NCBI RefSeq assembly: GCF_030699305.1
Contig: NZ_JAUYNB010000038.1
Span: 62,001 to 126,000, forward strand
Direction: 5' to 3'
Source of the DNA: Novosphingobium sp.
GTDB taxonomy: Bacteria; Pseudomonadota; Alphaproteobacteria; Sphingomonadales; Sphingomonadaceae
Length of the DNA: 64,000 nucleotides
Of this stretch, positions 17,213-26,454 are shown in pieces. The notes under the pieces are model-generated. The model was not told the DNA's origin. It was given only the letters and a program-made list of their open reading frames with translations, and ran no database searches. Positions within the stretch are counted from its first letter, which is position 1; each line of letters starts with the position of its first letter. Both the position numbers and the translations under genes were made by a program.

Positions 17213-18718
17213 ATGTCTGACAACATCGTTGATACCTTCTACGCCCGCCAGCAGGCCCACGGCGCCAAGCCGGCGATCGTCTGGAACGGCGCTGTCGTCT
17301 GCACGTTTGCCGAACTGCCGGACCATGTCGGGCGTTACCGTGCGGCGCTGGCGCAGCTGGGCGTGACGCGCGGCGAGCGGGTCATGGTCAAGACCGAGAA
17401 TTCGCCCGCGTTCGTGTTCACCTATCTGGCGGTGCTGGCCAGCGGCGCGATCTTCGTGCCGATGAACGCGGCCTACACCGCTGCCGAAGTTGAACTGCTG
17501 GTCGAGGACGCGGACCCGGTGCTGCTGATCCACGCGGACAAGACCGCCGTCCCGCCCGCCGGAACCGACCGCACCGCGCGCGCAACGCTGAACGGCGATG
17601 GCAGCGGATCACTGACCGATCTGGCCACCAGCCTCAGCCCTGATCTGGCGGTCGAGCCGATGGCGGCAAACGATCTGGCCGCGATCCTGTTCACCTCTGG
17701 CACCACCGGGCGGCCCAAGGGGGCGATGCTGACCCATGGCAACCTGGGCAGCAATGTCGCCGCGCTGTTCGAAACCTGGCAGTTCTCCAGCGACGATGTG
17801 ATCCTGCATTGCCTGCCACTGTTCCACGCCCACGGGTTGTTCGTTGCGCTGCATCTGGGCCTGTTCAGCGCTGCAACGCTGCGGATGTTGCCCAAGTTCG
17901 ATGCCGCCAAGGTGATTGCCCAGCTGGGCGAGGCGAGCGTGTTCATGGGCGTGCCGACGTTCTACACGCGGTTGCTGGAAAGCGCGGACTTCACGCGCGA
18001 CGCCACAGCGGGCATCCGCCTGTTCATCAGCGGCTCCGCGCCGCTGCTGCCGTCCGTCTTCGCTGCGTTCGAGGCGCGGACCGGGCACCGCATTCTGGAA
18101 CGGTACGGCATGACCGAAACGGTGATGATTACCTCCAACCCCTATGCGCAGGCCGGGCGCATTCCGGGCTCGGTCGGCTATCCGCTGCCGGGCGTGAGCG
18201 TGCGGATCGTCGGCGCGGACCGCTCGGAACTGCCGGCGGGCGAAGTCGGCGAGATCGAGATGCAGGGGCCGAACCTGTGCGCCGGATACTGGCGCCGGGC
18301 CGAGGCGACGGCGGAAAGCTTTTACCCGGACGGATTCTTCCGCACCGGCGACACCGGCTTCAAGGATGAAACCGGGCGCGTCACCATCGCCGGACGGTCC
18401 AAGGACCTGATCATTTCTGGCGGCTACAACGTCTATCCGGCCGAAATCGAGATGCTGCTGGCCGAAGTGCCGGGGGTGCAGGACGTCGCCGTGTTCGGCG
18501 TGCCGCATCCCGACTTTGGCGAAGCGGTGATGGCCGCAATCACGACCGAAGGCACCGCGTTCGAGATGGCCGCGATGGACGCGCTGATCGCTGAGAAGCT
18601 GGCGCGCTTCAAGCAGCCCAAGACGGTTCACGTGCTGGACGAGTTCCCGCGCAACGCGATGGGCAAGATCCTGAAGAACGTGCTGCGCGATACCTACAAG
18701 GGCAGCTTCGCGAAATGA
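17213..18718 (+). CDS. AMP-forming acyl-CoA synthetase, malonyl-CoA synthetase (MatB)-like
   Basis: ANL-family ligases activate carboxylic acids via an acyl-AMP to the CoA thioester. The 501-residue protein has the P-loop FTSGTTGRPKGAMLTHGN (near residue 170), the MatB-like CLPLFHAHGLFVALHLGL, ERYGMTETVMITSNPY, the hinge GRSKDLIISGGYNVYPAEIE and the catalytic Lys in MGKILKNVLR. The PLFHAHGLF and GMTETxMxTSNPY motifs are closest to malonyl/methylmalonyl-CoA synthetases, so a small dicarboxylate is a plausible substrate. An aryl or alkyl acid cannot be excluded. It stands between TonB receptor 1 and a convergent racemase-like gene. Confidence 0.85.
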   Translation: MSDNIVDTFYARQQAHGAKPAIVWNGAVVCTFAELPDHVGRYRAALAQLGVTRGERVMVKTENSPAFVFTYLAVLASGAIFVPMNAAYTAAEVELLVEDADPVLLIHADKTAVPPAGTDRTARATLNGDGSGSLTDLATSLSPDLAVEPMAANDLAAILFTSGTTGRPKGAMLTHGNLGSNVAALFETWQFSSDDVILHCLPLFHAHGLFVALHLGLFSAATLRMLPKFDAAKVIAQLGEASVFMGVPTFYTRLLESADFTRDATAGIRLFISGSAPLLPSVFAAFEARTGHRILERYGMTETVMITSNPYAQAGRIPGSVGYPLPGVSVRIVGADRSELPAGEVGEIEMQGPNLCAGYWRRAEATAESFYPDGFFRTGDTGFKDETGRVTIAGRSKDLIISGGYNVYPAEIEMLLAEVPGVQDVAVFGVPHPDFGEAVMAAITTEGTAFEMAAMDALIAEKLARFKQPKTVHVLDEFPRNAMGKILKNVLRDTYKGSFAK

Positions 18719-18726
18719 CGGCCGGT

Positions 18727-18748
18727 GGCGGCGGGTTGACCCGCCGCC
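18727..18748. terminator. Bidirectional hairpin between convergent genes
   Basis: GGCGGCGGG (18727-18735) pairs perfectly with CCCGCCGCC (18740-18748) around a TTGA loop. It separates the MatB-like gene from the racemase-like gene, which end toward each other. Confidence 0.6.
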
Positions 18749-18755
18749 CCGGCGT

Positions 18756-19520
18756 TCAGAACACCGCCGCCACGCTGGCCAGCACATCCGACGGGTTTTC
18801 GGGCGTGTGATAGGTCAGCTTGGAATGGCTCAGCCCCAGGTCGAGCAGCGTTTCGCACTGCTTGAACGCGACCAGCCCCGGATTGAGCACCGGCACTTCC
18901 AGCCGCTCGCTGAGGAACTGGTGCGACTGGTGCATCGTGGTCGATCCCAGGATGATCGCGTGGGCGCCGTCCTCGTCGATGCACTTGCGGCACGCGGCCA
19001 GCAGGGCATCGAACACGATCTCTTCCTTGCCCGCCAGCAGTTCCTGCGTATCCGGGCGCACGCCGATGTCGCGGATCGAGGCGAGGCGTTTTTCCAGCCC
19101 GGTTTCCAGCGCCAGCTTTTCGTAAATCCAGTGCCACTGCGGCCACATCGTCACGACCGAGAACCGCTTGGCGAGGTCGGCGGCCAGGAAGAACGAGCTG
19201 CGGCCCGGTCCGGTGACCGGGATCGACAGGCGTGAGCGCAGCGCGGAAAGGCCGGAATCGCTCATCGTGTTGATGCAGACGGCGGCATAGCCTTCGTCTT
19301 CGGCGCGCATCCCGGCTTCAAGGCAAAAGGCATCGGCCATGGTCGCTTCATAGAGCGAATCGAGCGAGCTGGTGCCATTGCGCACGCCGGTGAATTCGAC
19401 TTCGATCCCCGGCCGGACCAGTCCGGGCGGCATCTGCGCGGCAAAGCCCGCCAACGCTTCGGGCGGCAAGGGCACCGGAACGATCATCTTGATGCGCTGA
19501 CTGATGATGGGGCTGGTCAT
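18756..19520 (-). CDS. Asp/Glu/hydantoin racemase-fold protein lacking both catalytic cysteines
   Basis: The 254-residue protein has the two-domain Asp/Glu racemase fold, with similarity to hydantoin racemases (IKMIVPVPLPPEA..., GLSALRSRLSIPVTGPGRSSF, HQFLSERLEVPVLNPGLVAFKQCETLL). In racemases, two cysteines sit in motifs like ACFGDPG and LGCxGM. Here the corresponding stretches are INTMSDSG and LGSTTM, so both positions appear to be non-cysteine. Classical two-base racemisation is therefore unlikely. It might act as an isomerase, decarboxylase-like enzyme or hydrolase on a pathway intermediate. It lies 30 bases downstream of, and parallel to, IclR regulator 2, probably in one transcript. Confidence 0.75.
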   Translation of the reverse strand: MTSPIISQRIKMIVPVPLPPEALAGFAAQMPPGLVRPGIEVEFTGVRNGTSSLDSLYEATMADAFCLEAGMRAEDEGYAAVCINTMSDSGLSALRSRLSIPVTGPGRSSFFLAADLAKRFSVVTMWPQWHWIYEKLALETGLEKRLASIRDIGVRPDTQELLAGKEEIVFDALLAACRKCIDEDGAHAIILGSTTMHQSHQFLSERLEVPVLNPGLVAFKQCETLLDLGLSHSKLTYHTPENPSDVLASVAAVF

Positions 19521-19550
19521 GATGCGTTGGCCTTGATGAAGGGGCAGGGG

Positions 19551-20333
19551 TCAGTGCGCCGCGCGCGGGGCGGACCCGCGCCGGAACAGCTTGGTTGAAA
19601 TGGCTGCGGCATGGCCGGTCAGCTGGGTGACAAGCTCCTGGATCTGCGCGCGGGACAGTTCCGTGCTGTCCTGCGACGCAGACAGCGCGGCGATCACGCG
19701 CCCGTCCGGGTGGAGGATCGGCACGGCCACGCAGCGCAAGTTATCGAACATCTCGCAATCGTCGACCGCGAAGCGGCGGTCACGGATGGCGGCGAGTTCA
19801 CGGTCGAGCGCTTCGGGGGTGATAATGGTCCGGGCGGTTAGCGGCGGAAACGGCCCGTCGGCCAGATAGGTGTCCCGGTCATCGGTGGACAGGTCAGCCA
19901 GCAGCACTTTGCCCAGCCCGGAACAGTAAGCCTCCAGCTTGATCCCCGGCGTGGTTGGAATGCGGTTTGCCCGGTTGGCGCTGCGCGCGATGTAGGTGAC
20001 CATCCGTTCGCTATCCAGCACCGCCACGTGCGCGGTCGATCCGGTGGTGCGGGTGATCCGGCTGAGGATCGGCATCGTGGCCGAGGCCAGCAGCGTTTCA
20101 AAGCTGGAGCGGCGGGTCAGGTCCAGCATCCGCAGTCCGATGGCATATTGACCGGGTCCGGTGTGAACCACCGCGCCCAGCGCTTCCAGCGTGGCCAGCA
20201 ACCGGTGCGCGGTCGCCACGGACAGGCCGCAGCGTTTTGCCATGGAAGGCAGGCTGACGCAGTCATCCTCTGCGGCCAGACAATCGAGCAGGGCAAACGC
20301 CTTGCCGACGGATTTGATTTCCGGAGTCGCCAT
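19551..20333 (-). CDS. IclR-family transcriptional regulator (2)
   Basis: The 260-residue protein begins MATPEIKSVGKAFALLDCLAAEDDCVSLPSMAKRCGLSVATAHRLLATLEALGAV, a winged helix-turn-helix. The IclR effector domain follows, with GIKLEAYCSGLGKVLLADLS and AVDDCEMFDNLRCVAVPILHPDGRVIAALSASQ. The ATG at 20333 has GAGGGAGAA upstream. It is divergent from TonB receptor 2 across a 304-base region containing dyads, so regulation of the receptor and of its own operon is likely. Confidence 0.9.
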   Translation of the reverse strand: MATPEIKSVGKAFALLDCLAAEDDCVSLPSMAKRCGLSVATAHRLLATLEALGAVVHTGPGQYAIGLRMLDLTRRSSFETLLASATMPILSRITRTTGSTAHVAVLDSERMVTYIARSANRANRIPTTPGIKLEAYCSGLGKVLLADLSTDDRDTYLADGPFPPLTARTIITPEALDRELAAIRDRRFAVDDCEMFDNLRCVAVPILHPDGRVIAALSASQDSTELSRAQIQELVTQLTGHAAAISTKLFRRGSAPRAAH

Positions 20334-20378
20334 CGATTTCTCCCTCAGACGTCGGACCGATTCGCGCACTTTTGGGCG

Positions 20379-20403
20379 TCGAAATCGTTTCGAAGTGATT
20401 TCG
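20379..20403. promoter_or_regulatory. Overlapping dyads in the iclR2 - TonB receptor 2 promoter region
   Basis: TCGAAA (20379-20384) and TTTCGA (20388-20393) form a perfect dyad with a 3-bp spacer. The overlapping CGAAATC (20380-20386) and GATTTCG (20397-20403) form a second one. A weaker dyad, TCTCA-N5-CGAGA, lies at 20482-20496, resembling the operators at 11065 and 31668. The rest of the 304-base gap (20334-20637) contains no gene. Confidence 0.45.
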
Positions 20404-20637
20404 AATGCATTTTGTATAGAAAATCAATAGAACGTCAATCCGAGTGGAATCGGGCCTTTCAGGAACGGTTCGAAACGCTGATCTCATAATCCGAGAACGC
20501 AGAGGGGGCGGGCTTTTGACAGACGCGATTCGGAGGTCGCAATCTGCATTCCACGCCATGGGGGCGATCGAACGAGCCGCCGGTCATTCAGGCGACCGGC
20601 ACCGGCTCGTAAAAAAAGACACAGGGAGTTACCGGGT

Positions 20638-23034
20638 ATGCGAGCACGAATTCTTTTGGCGAGTGCCGCCCTGGCCGGACTGGCCATGGCAGATGTGGCT
20701 TACGCACAGGACGCGGCGGATGAGGCCGTGGCCGATAATGGCGACGCGATTGTCGTAACCGCGCAGCGCCGCGCCCAGTCCAAGCAGGACGTCGGGATCG
20801 CGATTGCCGCTTATGGCGGCGATGAACTGCGCTCGATGAACGTCTCGTCCAGCACCGATGTCGCACGGCTGACCCCCGGCGTGCATATTTCGGGCAATGT
20901 CGGCGGGCAGATGAGCCAGTTCACCATTCGCGGCGTCACCCAGAACGATTTCAACGACGCGGTCGAAGCCCCGGTCGCGGTCTATGTCGATGACAGCTAT
21001 ATCCCCAACATGCAGGGCCAGACCTTTGGCCTGTTCGATCTGGAACGGGTCGAAGTGCTGAAAGGCCCGCAGGGCACGCTGTTCGGCCGCAACGCCACGG
21101 GCGGGCTGGTGCATTACGTGGTCAACAAGCCGACTGACGAACTGGGCGCGCGCATCGACGGCACGTACGGCCGGTTCGATACGGTCAAGCTGGAAGGCGC
21201 GATCAATCTGCCGCTGGGCGAAAAGGTCGCGCTGCGCGTGTCCGGCCTGTATGACCGCCACGATCCGTACTGGAAGAACGTCTATCCGCAGGGCGCAGCT
21301 GGCGGCGTGCCGGTCAATCTGGGCGGCGTGACCACCCCGTGCTGCCAGAACGAATCCAACAACGATACGCTGGCGGGCCGCATCCAGTTGCAGTTCAAGC
21401 CGACCGAAGACTTGACCATTCGCCTCGTTGGCGCCGCATCGCGCCAGCATTTGTCGACCGGTCCCTACACCCAGTCGGCCACAGTCGCGGTGGTGGACTC
21501 GCTCGGCCGCGTGGTGAACTCGATCTACGCCAGCCCGACCGAAACCCGCACCGCGATCGACCAGAACGGCAACAACTACACCAACTTCGCCGGGGCTCCG
21601 GCGTCGCGCCTGCCGGGTGCGGACTGGTTTGGTTTCAAGGTGCCGGACCCCAAGAAGCTGGAACTGTCGAAAGACTTTGCGGTCGCCGACCTCAACCGCA
21701 CCGAGACCTGGAACGGCGCGCTGCACATCGATTACGATTTTGGCGACGTTTCGCTGGTGTCGGTCACAAACTACATGAAGTTCAAGAAGAACTTCGCGAT
21801 GGACGTTGATGGATCGGCCACCAACCTGGTCAACTACGGCACCATCGGCGATACCGACAGCTTCTCGCAGGAACTGCGCATCGCCGGTTCGGGCGAAGGG
21901 TTGGAGTGGACGGCCGGCGTCTATTACCTGAACGTCAATGCGAAGTCGTCGAACGGGTTCCTGGCCCCGGCGTACTCGATCTTCTCCAGCCTGTTTGGCG
22001 CGACGACCACGGGCATCGACCTGGTCAACTCGTTCCGCCTGAAGACGGAATCCGCCTCGATCTTTGGTCAGGTGGAATATGAAGTTGCCCCGGCCGTCAA
22101 GCTGATCGTCGGCGGCCGCCTGATCCGCGAGCATCAGGAATACAACTTCGTCTCCAACGCGATGAGCGACAACGATCCGCTGCGGATCGATGCGAACAGC
22201 ACCGTGCTGTTCCCGCTGCAACCCAGCTTTGCGCACAAGCGCACCGATACGCTGTGGGCGGGCAAGGCCCAGCTGGAATACCGCCCCAACCGCGACCTGC
22301 TGCTGTATTTCGGCATCAACCGCGGGGTGAAGGGCGGCAGCTACAACGCCAAGCTGCCCGACGGCACGCCGCCGCTGGCGAATAACCAGATCCCGTATCT
22401 GCCGGAAGAGATCATGTCCTATGAAGGTGGCTTCAAGGCCACGTTCCTGGACGGCAAGGCGACCTTCAACGCCGCCGGGTTCTATTACGACTACTCGAAC
22501 TATCAGGCGTTCACGTTCGCCAACGTGTCGGGCTATGTCCAGAACCGCCCGGCCCGCACGTACGGCGCCGAAGTGGAACTGAGCTTGCGGCCGATGGACG
22601 GGTTGCAGCTGGGCGCGGGGGCATCGTTCTTCAACGCGCGGGTCAAGGGGCTGGAAGTGGCACCGGGCGTCGTGCGCGATGTCCGCCCGGCCTTTGCCCC
22701 CGAAACCCAGCTCTCGGGCCGGATCAGCTATAGCCCGCCGGTCTCGGTCGCGGGCGGCAAGCTGACGTTTGGCGCGGATGCCAGCTATACGGCCGGGTTC
22801 TACCACAACCTGCGCAACTTCGATGCCAACTGGCTGAACGGCTATGCGCTGTTCAACGCCCGGATCGGCTGGGAAGACGAAGCCGAGCGGTTCCGCCTGG
22901 CATTCTTCGTCAACAACATCGGCGACAAGCGGCACAAGACGGTCGGCTACGACCTCTCGACGCTCTGCGGCTGCACCGAGGAATCCTATGGCCGCCCGCG
23001 CTGGTGGGGCGTGACCGCCGGTTTCACCCTGTGA
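20638..23034 (+). CDS. TonB-dependent outer-membrane receptor (2)
   Basis: The 798-residue protein has a signal peptide (MRARILLASAALAGLAMADVAYAQ), a TonB-box-like start of the plug (DAIVVTAQRRAQSKQDVGIAIAAYGG) and the plug motif VEVLKGPQGTLFGRNATGGLVHYVVNKP. A beta-barrel follows, ending RPRWWGVTAGFTL. AGGGAG precedes the ATG by eight bases. Its place directly upstream of the Rieske oxygenase genes suggests it imports the aromatic substrate degraded by this cluster. Confidence 0.92.
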   Translation: MRARILLASAALAGLAMADVAYAQDAADEAVADNGDAIVVTAQRRAQSKQDVGIAIAAYGGDELRSMNVSSSTDVARLTPGVHISGNVGGQMSQFTIRGVTQNDFNDAVEAPVAVYVDDSYIPNMQGQTFGLFDLERVEVLKGPQGTLFGRNATGGLVHYVVNKPTDELGARIDGTYGRFDTVKLEGAINLPLGEKVALRVSGLYDRHDPYWKNVYPQGAAGGVPVNLGGVTTPCCQNESNNDTLAGRIQLQFKPTEDLTIRLVGAASRQHLSTGPYTQSATVAVVDSLGRVVNSIYASPTETRTAIDQNGNNYTNFAGAPASRLPGADWFGFKVPDPKKLELSKDFAVADLNRTETWNGALHIDYDFGDVSLVSVTNYMKFKKNFAMDVDGSATNLVNYGTIGDTDSFSQELRIAGSGEGLEWTAGVYYLNVNAKSSNGFLAPAYSIFSSLFGATTTGIDLVNSFRLKTESASIFGQVEYEVAPAVKLIVGGRLIREHQEYNFVSNAMSDNDPLRIDANSTVLFPLQPSFAHKRTDTLWAGKAQLEYRPNRDLLLYFGINRGVKGGSYNAKLPDGTPPLANNQIPYLPEEIMSYEGGFKATFLDGKATFNAAGFYYDYSNYQAFTFANVSGYVQNRPARTYGAEVELSLRPMDGLQLGAGASFFNARVKGLEVAPGVVRDVRPAFAPETQLSGRISYSPPVSVAGGKLTFGADASYTAGFYHNLRNFDANWLNGYALFNARIGWEDEAERFRLAFFVNNIGDKRHKTVGYDLSTLCGCTEESYGRPRWWGVTAGFTL

Positions 23035-23052
23035 TCTGAACTACCCTGCCTG

Positions 23053-23076
23053 GGGGCCCTGCGCAGGCAGGGCCCC
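23053..23076 (+). terminator. Rho-independent terminator after TonB receptor 2
   Basis: GGGGCCCTGC (23053-23062) and GCAGGGCCCC (23067-23076) form a perfect 10-bp stem with a GCAG loop, followed by TCTTTT. It separates the receptor from the Rieske operon. Confidence 0.8.
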
Positions 23077-23160
23077 TCTTTTCCGGCAGATCCAGCCATC
23101 AACCCGAAGAGAGCCGAACGCCGGATCCAGGGGAGAGACTATGAGAAGGAAGGTACAGCC

Positions 23161-24513
23161 ATGAACGATGCAACTCCTGTCCGCCGCCGCACACTGGTCC
23201 GCAAGAACGAGATCAGCGCCGACCGGATGAACGACGAAAAGACCCAGAGCCAGTATCAGCCCTACAAGGACGCCGCCTGGGGGTTCATCAACCACTGGTA
23301 TCCCGCCCTGTTCAGCGAGGAACTGCCCGAACAGGCGGTCGAAGGCATCCAGATCGCGGGCGTGCCGATCCTGCTGCGCCGCGCGGCGGGCAAGCTCTAT
23401 GCGATCAAGGACCAATGCGTGCACCGCGGCGTGCGGCTGTCGGCCAAGCCGATGTGCTTCAACGACACCTCGATCGCCTGCTGGTATCACGGCTTCAACT
23501 TCGACCTCGCCACCGGCGTGCTGAACAACATCGTCGCCAACCCGGACAGCAAGCTGATCGGCAAGACCGGCGTGACCACGTATCCGGTCCACGAGGTCGC
23601 GGGCATGATCTTCGTGTTCGTGCGCGAAGACGATTTCCCCGATGAGGACGTGCCGCCGCTGGCGCACGACCTGCCGGTCCGCTTCCCGCAGAGCAGCGAG
23701 GAATACCCGCACCCGTTGTGGCCTGCGGCCCCCGGCATCCTCGATGAAAACGCGGTTGCGCTGGGGATGCACCGCACCGGCCAGAGCAACTGGCGGATCG
23801 CCTGCGAAAACGGTTTCGACAACGCCCACATCCTGGTTCACGCCGACAACGCGATTGTCCATGCGATGGACTGGGTGCTGCCGCTGGGCATCCTGCCCGC
23901 CACCGACGACGCGATCACCCTGATCGAGGAAGAGGATGGCCCCAAGGGGCAGATGCAGTGGCTGTTCACCGATCGCTGGACCCCGGTGCTGGAAAACCCG
24001 GCCCTCGGCCTCAAGGTCGAAAACCTCAAGGGCCGGTTCTATCGCACCTCGGTGGTGCTGCCGGGCGTGCTGATGGTCGAAAACTGGCCGGAAGAACATG
24101 TCGTCCAGTACGAATGGTACGTGCCGATCACCGACGACCTGTACGAATACTGGGAAGTCATGGTCCGCATCTGCACCACGGACGAGGAACGCAAGAAATT
24201 CCAGTATCGCTTCGACAACCTCTACATGCCGCTGTGCATCCGGGGCTTCAACGACTGCGACCTCTACGCCCGCGAGGCGATGGAGGAATTCTATGCCGAC
24301 GGTACCGGCTGGGATAACGAGCAGCTGGTTGAAACCGACATCTCGCCGATCACCTGGCGCAAGCTGGCATCGCGGCACGCCCGCGGGATCGCCAAGCCCG
24401 GCAAGGGCGTGACCAACGCGACCAAGACCTCCAGCATCCGCATGCGCCGCCTCGCCCAGGGCAAGGCACCGGGGTACAAGGTCGAGAAAATCGAAAATGT
24501 TAACTCCTACTAA
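23161..24513 (+). CDS. Rieske non-heme iron oxygenase, CarAa / 2-oxoquinoline 8-monooxygenase branch
   Basis: This is the terminal oxygenase that hydroxylates the aromatic substrate. The 450-residue protein has the Rieske centre CVHRGVRLS ... CWYHGFNFD (CxH-x(n)-CxxH) and the catalytic iron site in SNWRIACENGFDNAHILVHAD, whose two His flank the bridging Asp. The sections FINHWYPALFSEEL, LPGVLMVENWPEEHVVQYEWYVPI and the C-terminal FYADGTGWDNEQLVETDISPITWRKLASRHARGI strongly resemble carbazole 1,9a-dioxygenase CarAa and 2-oxo-1,2-dihydroquinoline 8-monooxygenase. That branch consists of alpha-only trimers. No beta subunit gene is present, as expected. The reductase gene overlaps its 3' end. The exact substrate is unknown. 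Confidence 0.88.
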   Translation: MNDATPVRRRTLVRKNEISADRMNDEKTQSQYQPYKDAAWGFINHWYPALFSEELPEQAVEGIQIAGVPILLRRAAGKLYAIKDQCVHRGVRLSAKPMCFNDTSIACWYHGFNFDLATGVLNNIVANPDSKLIGKTGVTTYPVHEVAGMIFVFVREDDFPDEDVPPLAHDLPVRFPQSSEEYPHPLWPAAPGILDENAVALGMHRTGQSNWRIACENGFDNAHILVHADNAIVHAMDWVLPLGILPATDDAITLIEEEDGPKGQMQWLFTDRWTPVLENPALGLKVENLKGRFYRTSVVLPGVLMVENWPEEHVVQYEWYVPITDDLYEYWEVMVRICTTDEERKKFQYRFDNLYMPLCIRGFNDCDLYAREAMEEFYADGTGWDNEQLVETDISPITWRKLASRHARGIAKPGKGVTNATKTSSIRMRRLAQGKAPGYKVEKIENVNSY

Positions 24514-25522
24514 GACGACGATCGCGTTCAGCGACGGCATCGAACACGAACTGACGGTTGAACCCGGCCAGAGCGTGCTCGACGCCGCGCTGGCGGCGCA
24601 GGCGCCGGTGTTGTTCCAATGCGGCACCGGCAGCTGCGGCAGCTGCCTTGCGCATCTGGACGAGGGCGAGGCGGAACACCGCGCGGGATCGAGCAGTTCA
24701 CTGCTCCCGTCCGAGCGCGAGCAGGGCTATCGCCTGCTCTGCCTGACCGAGGCGAGGGGCGCGTGCAAATTCTCGGTTGGCTATGACAGCGCCGCCGGGG
24801 CCGGACGGCCGATCGAGGGCAAGTGCTTCGTCAACGCGGTCGAACGGATCGCCACCGACGTGGTCCGGCTGGAGCTGGAACTGGCCGAAGGATGCTGGAT
24901 GGATTTCCGGCCCGGCCAGTTCATCCAGGTCAAGGTGCCCGGCACCGACGCGGTGCGCAGCTATTCGATGGCAACCACGGTCGCCGATCTGCCGAAGATC
25001 GAACTGCTCATCCGGATCCTGCCCGGCGGGGTGATGTCGGACTGGCTGGTAAACCGCGCAGCCGTGGACGATGTGGTCGAAGTCAGCGGGCCGTACGGGC
25101 AGTTCTTCCTGAAGGACAAGGTCCGCGCGCCGCATGTGATGATCGCGGGCGGCACGGGCCTTGCCCCGATGCTGGCGATGATCGACGCGCTGCGGGTCGC
25201 GCCGGGGCGCAAGCCCAAAGTTCTGCTCAGCTTTGGCTGCCAGACGCCGGACGGGCTGTTCAGCCTGGAGCCGATTGAACTGCGCCAGCACTGGATGCCG
25301 ACACTGGACGCGCGAATTTCGGTCGATCGGGGCGAACCGGCAGACGGCATTCGGGTGGGCAATCCGGTGGCCGCGATCACGGCTGAGGACGGCCTGACGA
25401 CTGACAGCGTGGCTTACCTCTGCGGGCCGCCCGCGATGATCGAAGCCGCGCGCAAGCACCTGGAGCACCTGGGGCTCGCCCCGGAAAACATCTTCGCCGA
25501 GCAGTTCGTCGCCAGCAATTGA
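24497..25522 (+). CDS. Oxygenase reductase: [2Fe-2S] ferredoxin-FAD-NAD(P)H fusion
   Basis: This is the electron-transfer partner of the Rieske oxygenase. The 341-residue protein has an N-terminal plant-type [2Fe-2S] domain (CGTGSCGSC, with a further Cys in LLCLTEARG). An FAD-binding barrel (RSYSMATTVADLPKIELLIRILPGGVMSDWL) and an NAD-binding domain (MIAGGTGLAPMLAMIDAL, YLCGPPAMIEAARKHL) follow. The single-protein reductase layout matches two-component systems such as the oxoquinoline 8-monooxygenase. Carbazole dioxygenase uses a separate ferredoxin, and none is seen here. The start overlaps the oxygenase gene by 17 bases, indicating coupling. Confidence 0.9.
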   Translation: MLTPTKTTIAFSDGIEHELTVEPGQSVLDAALAAQAPVLFQCGTGSCGSCLAHLDEGEAEHRAGSSSSLLPSEREQGYRLLCLTEARGACKFSVGYDSAAGAGRPIEGKCFVNAVERIATDVVRLELELAEGCWMDFRPGQFIQVKVPGTDAVRSYSMATTVADLPKIELLIRILPGGVMSDWLVNRAAVDDVVEVSGPYGQFFLKDKVRAPHVMIAGGTGLAPMLAMIDALRVAPGRKPKVLLSFGCQTPDGLFSLEPIELRQHWMPTLDARISVDRGEPADGIRVGNPVAAITAEDGLTTDSVAYLCGPPAMIEAARKHLEHLGLAPENIFAEQFVASN

Positions 25523-25577
25523 GCTGTGCCGCCGAACCTTGGCAACCAACTGAAAAACTACGGCAAGGAGTATGGAG

Positions 25578-26450
25578 ATGGGCGTCGACAGTCTGGGCTA
25601 TGTGGCCTTCAACGTTGCCGATTTTGACCGCTGGCGCACGATCCTGACGCAAGTGTTCGGCATGGAGCCGCGCGCCCGCGACGGCAGCGACGCGCTCGAT
25701 TTCCGGATCGACGAAAACCACCATCGCATCACCCTTTACCCCACCGGCGAAGACAGTGTGGCCGTGGTCGGCTGGGAAGTCGGCAGCATCGCCCGGCTGG
25801 AGGAACTGGCTGCCGAGCTGCGCTCGCGCGGTGTGGAGCTGACCGCAGGCACCCCGGCGCAGTGCAAGGCCCGCAAGGTCAGGCAGCTGTACCATTACAC
25901 CTGCCCGGTGATCGGCTGCCCGACCGACATCTATTACGGCCCGCTGGTGTCCCACACGCCGTTCGCGCCCAGTCGGGGCGTGGCGGGTTACAAGACCGGC
26001 GAACTGGGGCTGGGTCACATCGCGTTCTGGGTGAAAGACCTCAAGGCCACGCTGGCGTTCTATCAGGAGGTCATGGGCTTCGCGATTTCCGACTACATCG
26101 CCTGGGACGATAACGACGCGGTGTTCCTGCACTGCAATGCGCGCCACCACACCCTGGCGCTGATGGCCGAGGCCGAAGGGCGTCCTGGCGGCAAGTTCCA
26201 GCACCTGATGGTCGAATCCACCTCGCTCGACGATGTCGGCTATGGCTATGACATCGTGCGCGATCTGGGCGTTCCGGTGGCGATCGAGCCGGGCAAGCAT
26301 TCCAACGACCACATGCAGAGCTTCTACCTCAAGTCGCCGTCCGGCTTCTGGGTCGAATACGGCTATGGCGGGCGCGAGATCGGTCCGGACTGGGAGGTCA
26401 AGAACTACGACCAGCCGATGCTCTGGGGCCACCGGATGGTCGGGAACTAA
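25578..26450 (+). CDS. Extradiol ring-cleavage dioxygenase, type I (BphC-like)
   Basis: This vicinal-oxygen-chelate enzyme opens a catecholic ring next to the hydroxyls (meta cleavage) using Fe(II). The 290-residue protein has two tandem domains. The C-terminal domain holds the likely iron ligands: His in GLGHIAFWVKD, His in FQHLMVES and Glu in FWVEYGYGG, plus the catalytic-type His in CNARHHTLALM. The ATG at 25578 is preferred because AAGGAG lies seven bases upstream. The family cleaves 2,3-dihydroxybiphenyl-type compounds, so the natural substrate is likely a catechol with a sizeable side group at position 3. Confidence 0.88.
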   Translation: MGVDSLGYVAFNVADFDRWRTILTQVFGMEPRARDGSDALDFRIDENHHRITLYPTGEDSVAVVGWEVGSIARLEELAAELRSRGVELTAGTPAQCKARKVRQLYHYTCPVIGCPTDIYYGPLVSHTPFAPSRGVAGYKTGELGLGHIAFWVKDLKATLAFYQEVMGFAISDYIAWDDNDAVFLHCNARHHTLALMAEAEGRPGGKFQHLMVESTSLDDVGYGYDIVRDLGVPVAIEPGKHSNDHMQSFYLKSPSGFWVEYGYGGREIGPDWEVKNYDQPMLWGHRMVGN

Positions 26451-26454
26451 GGCC

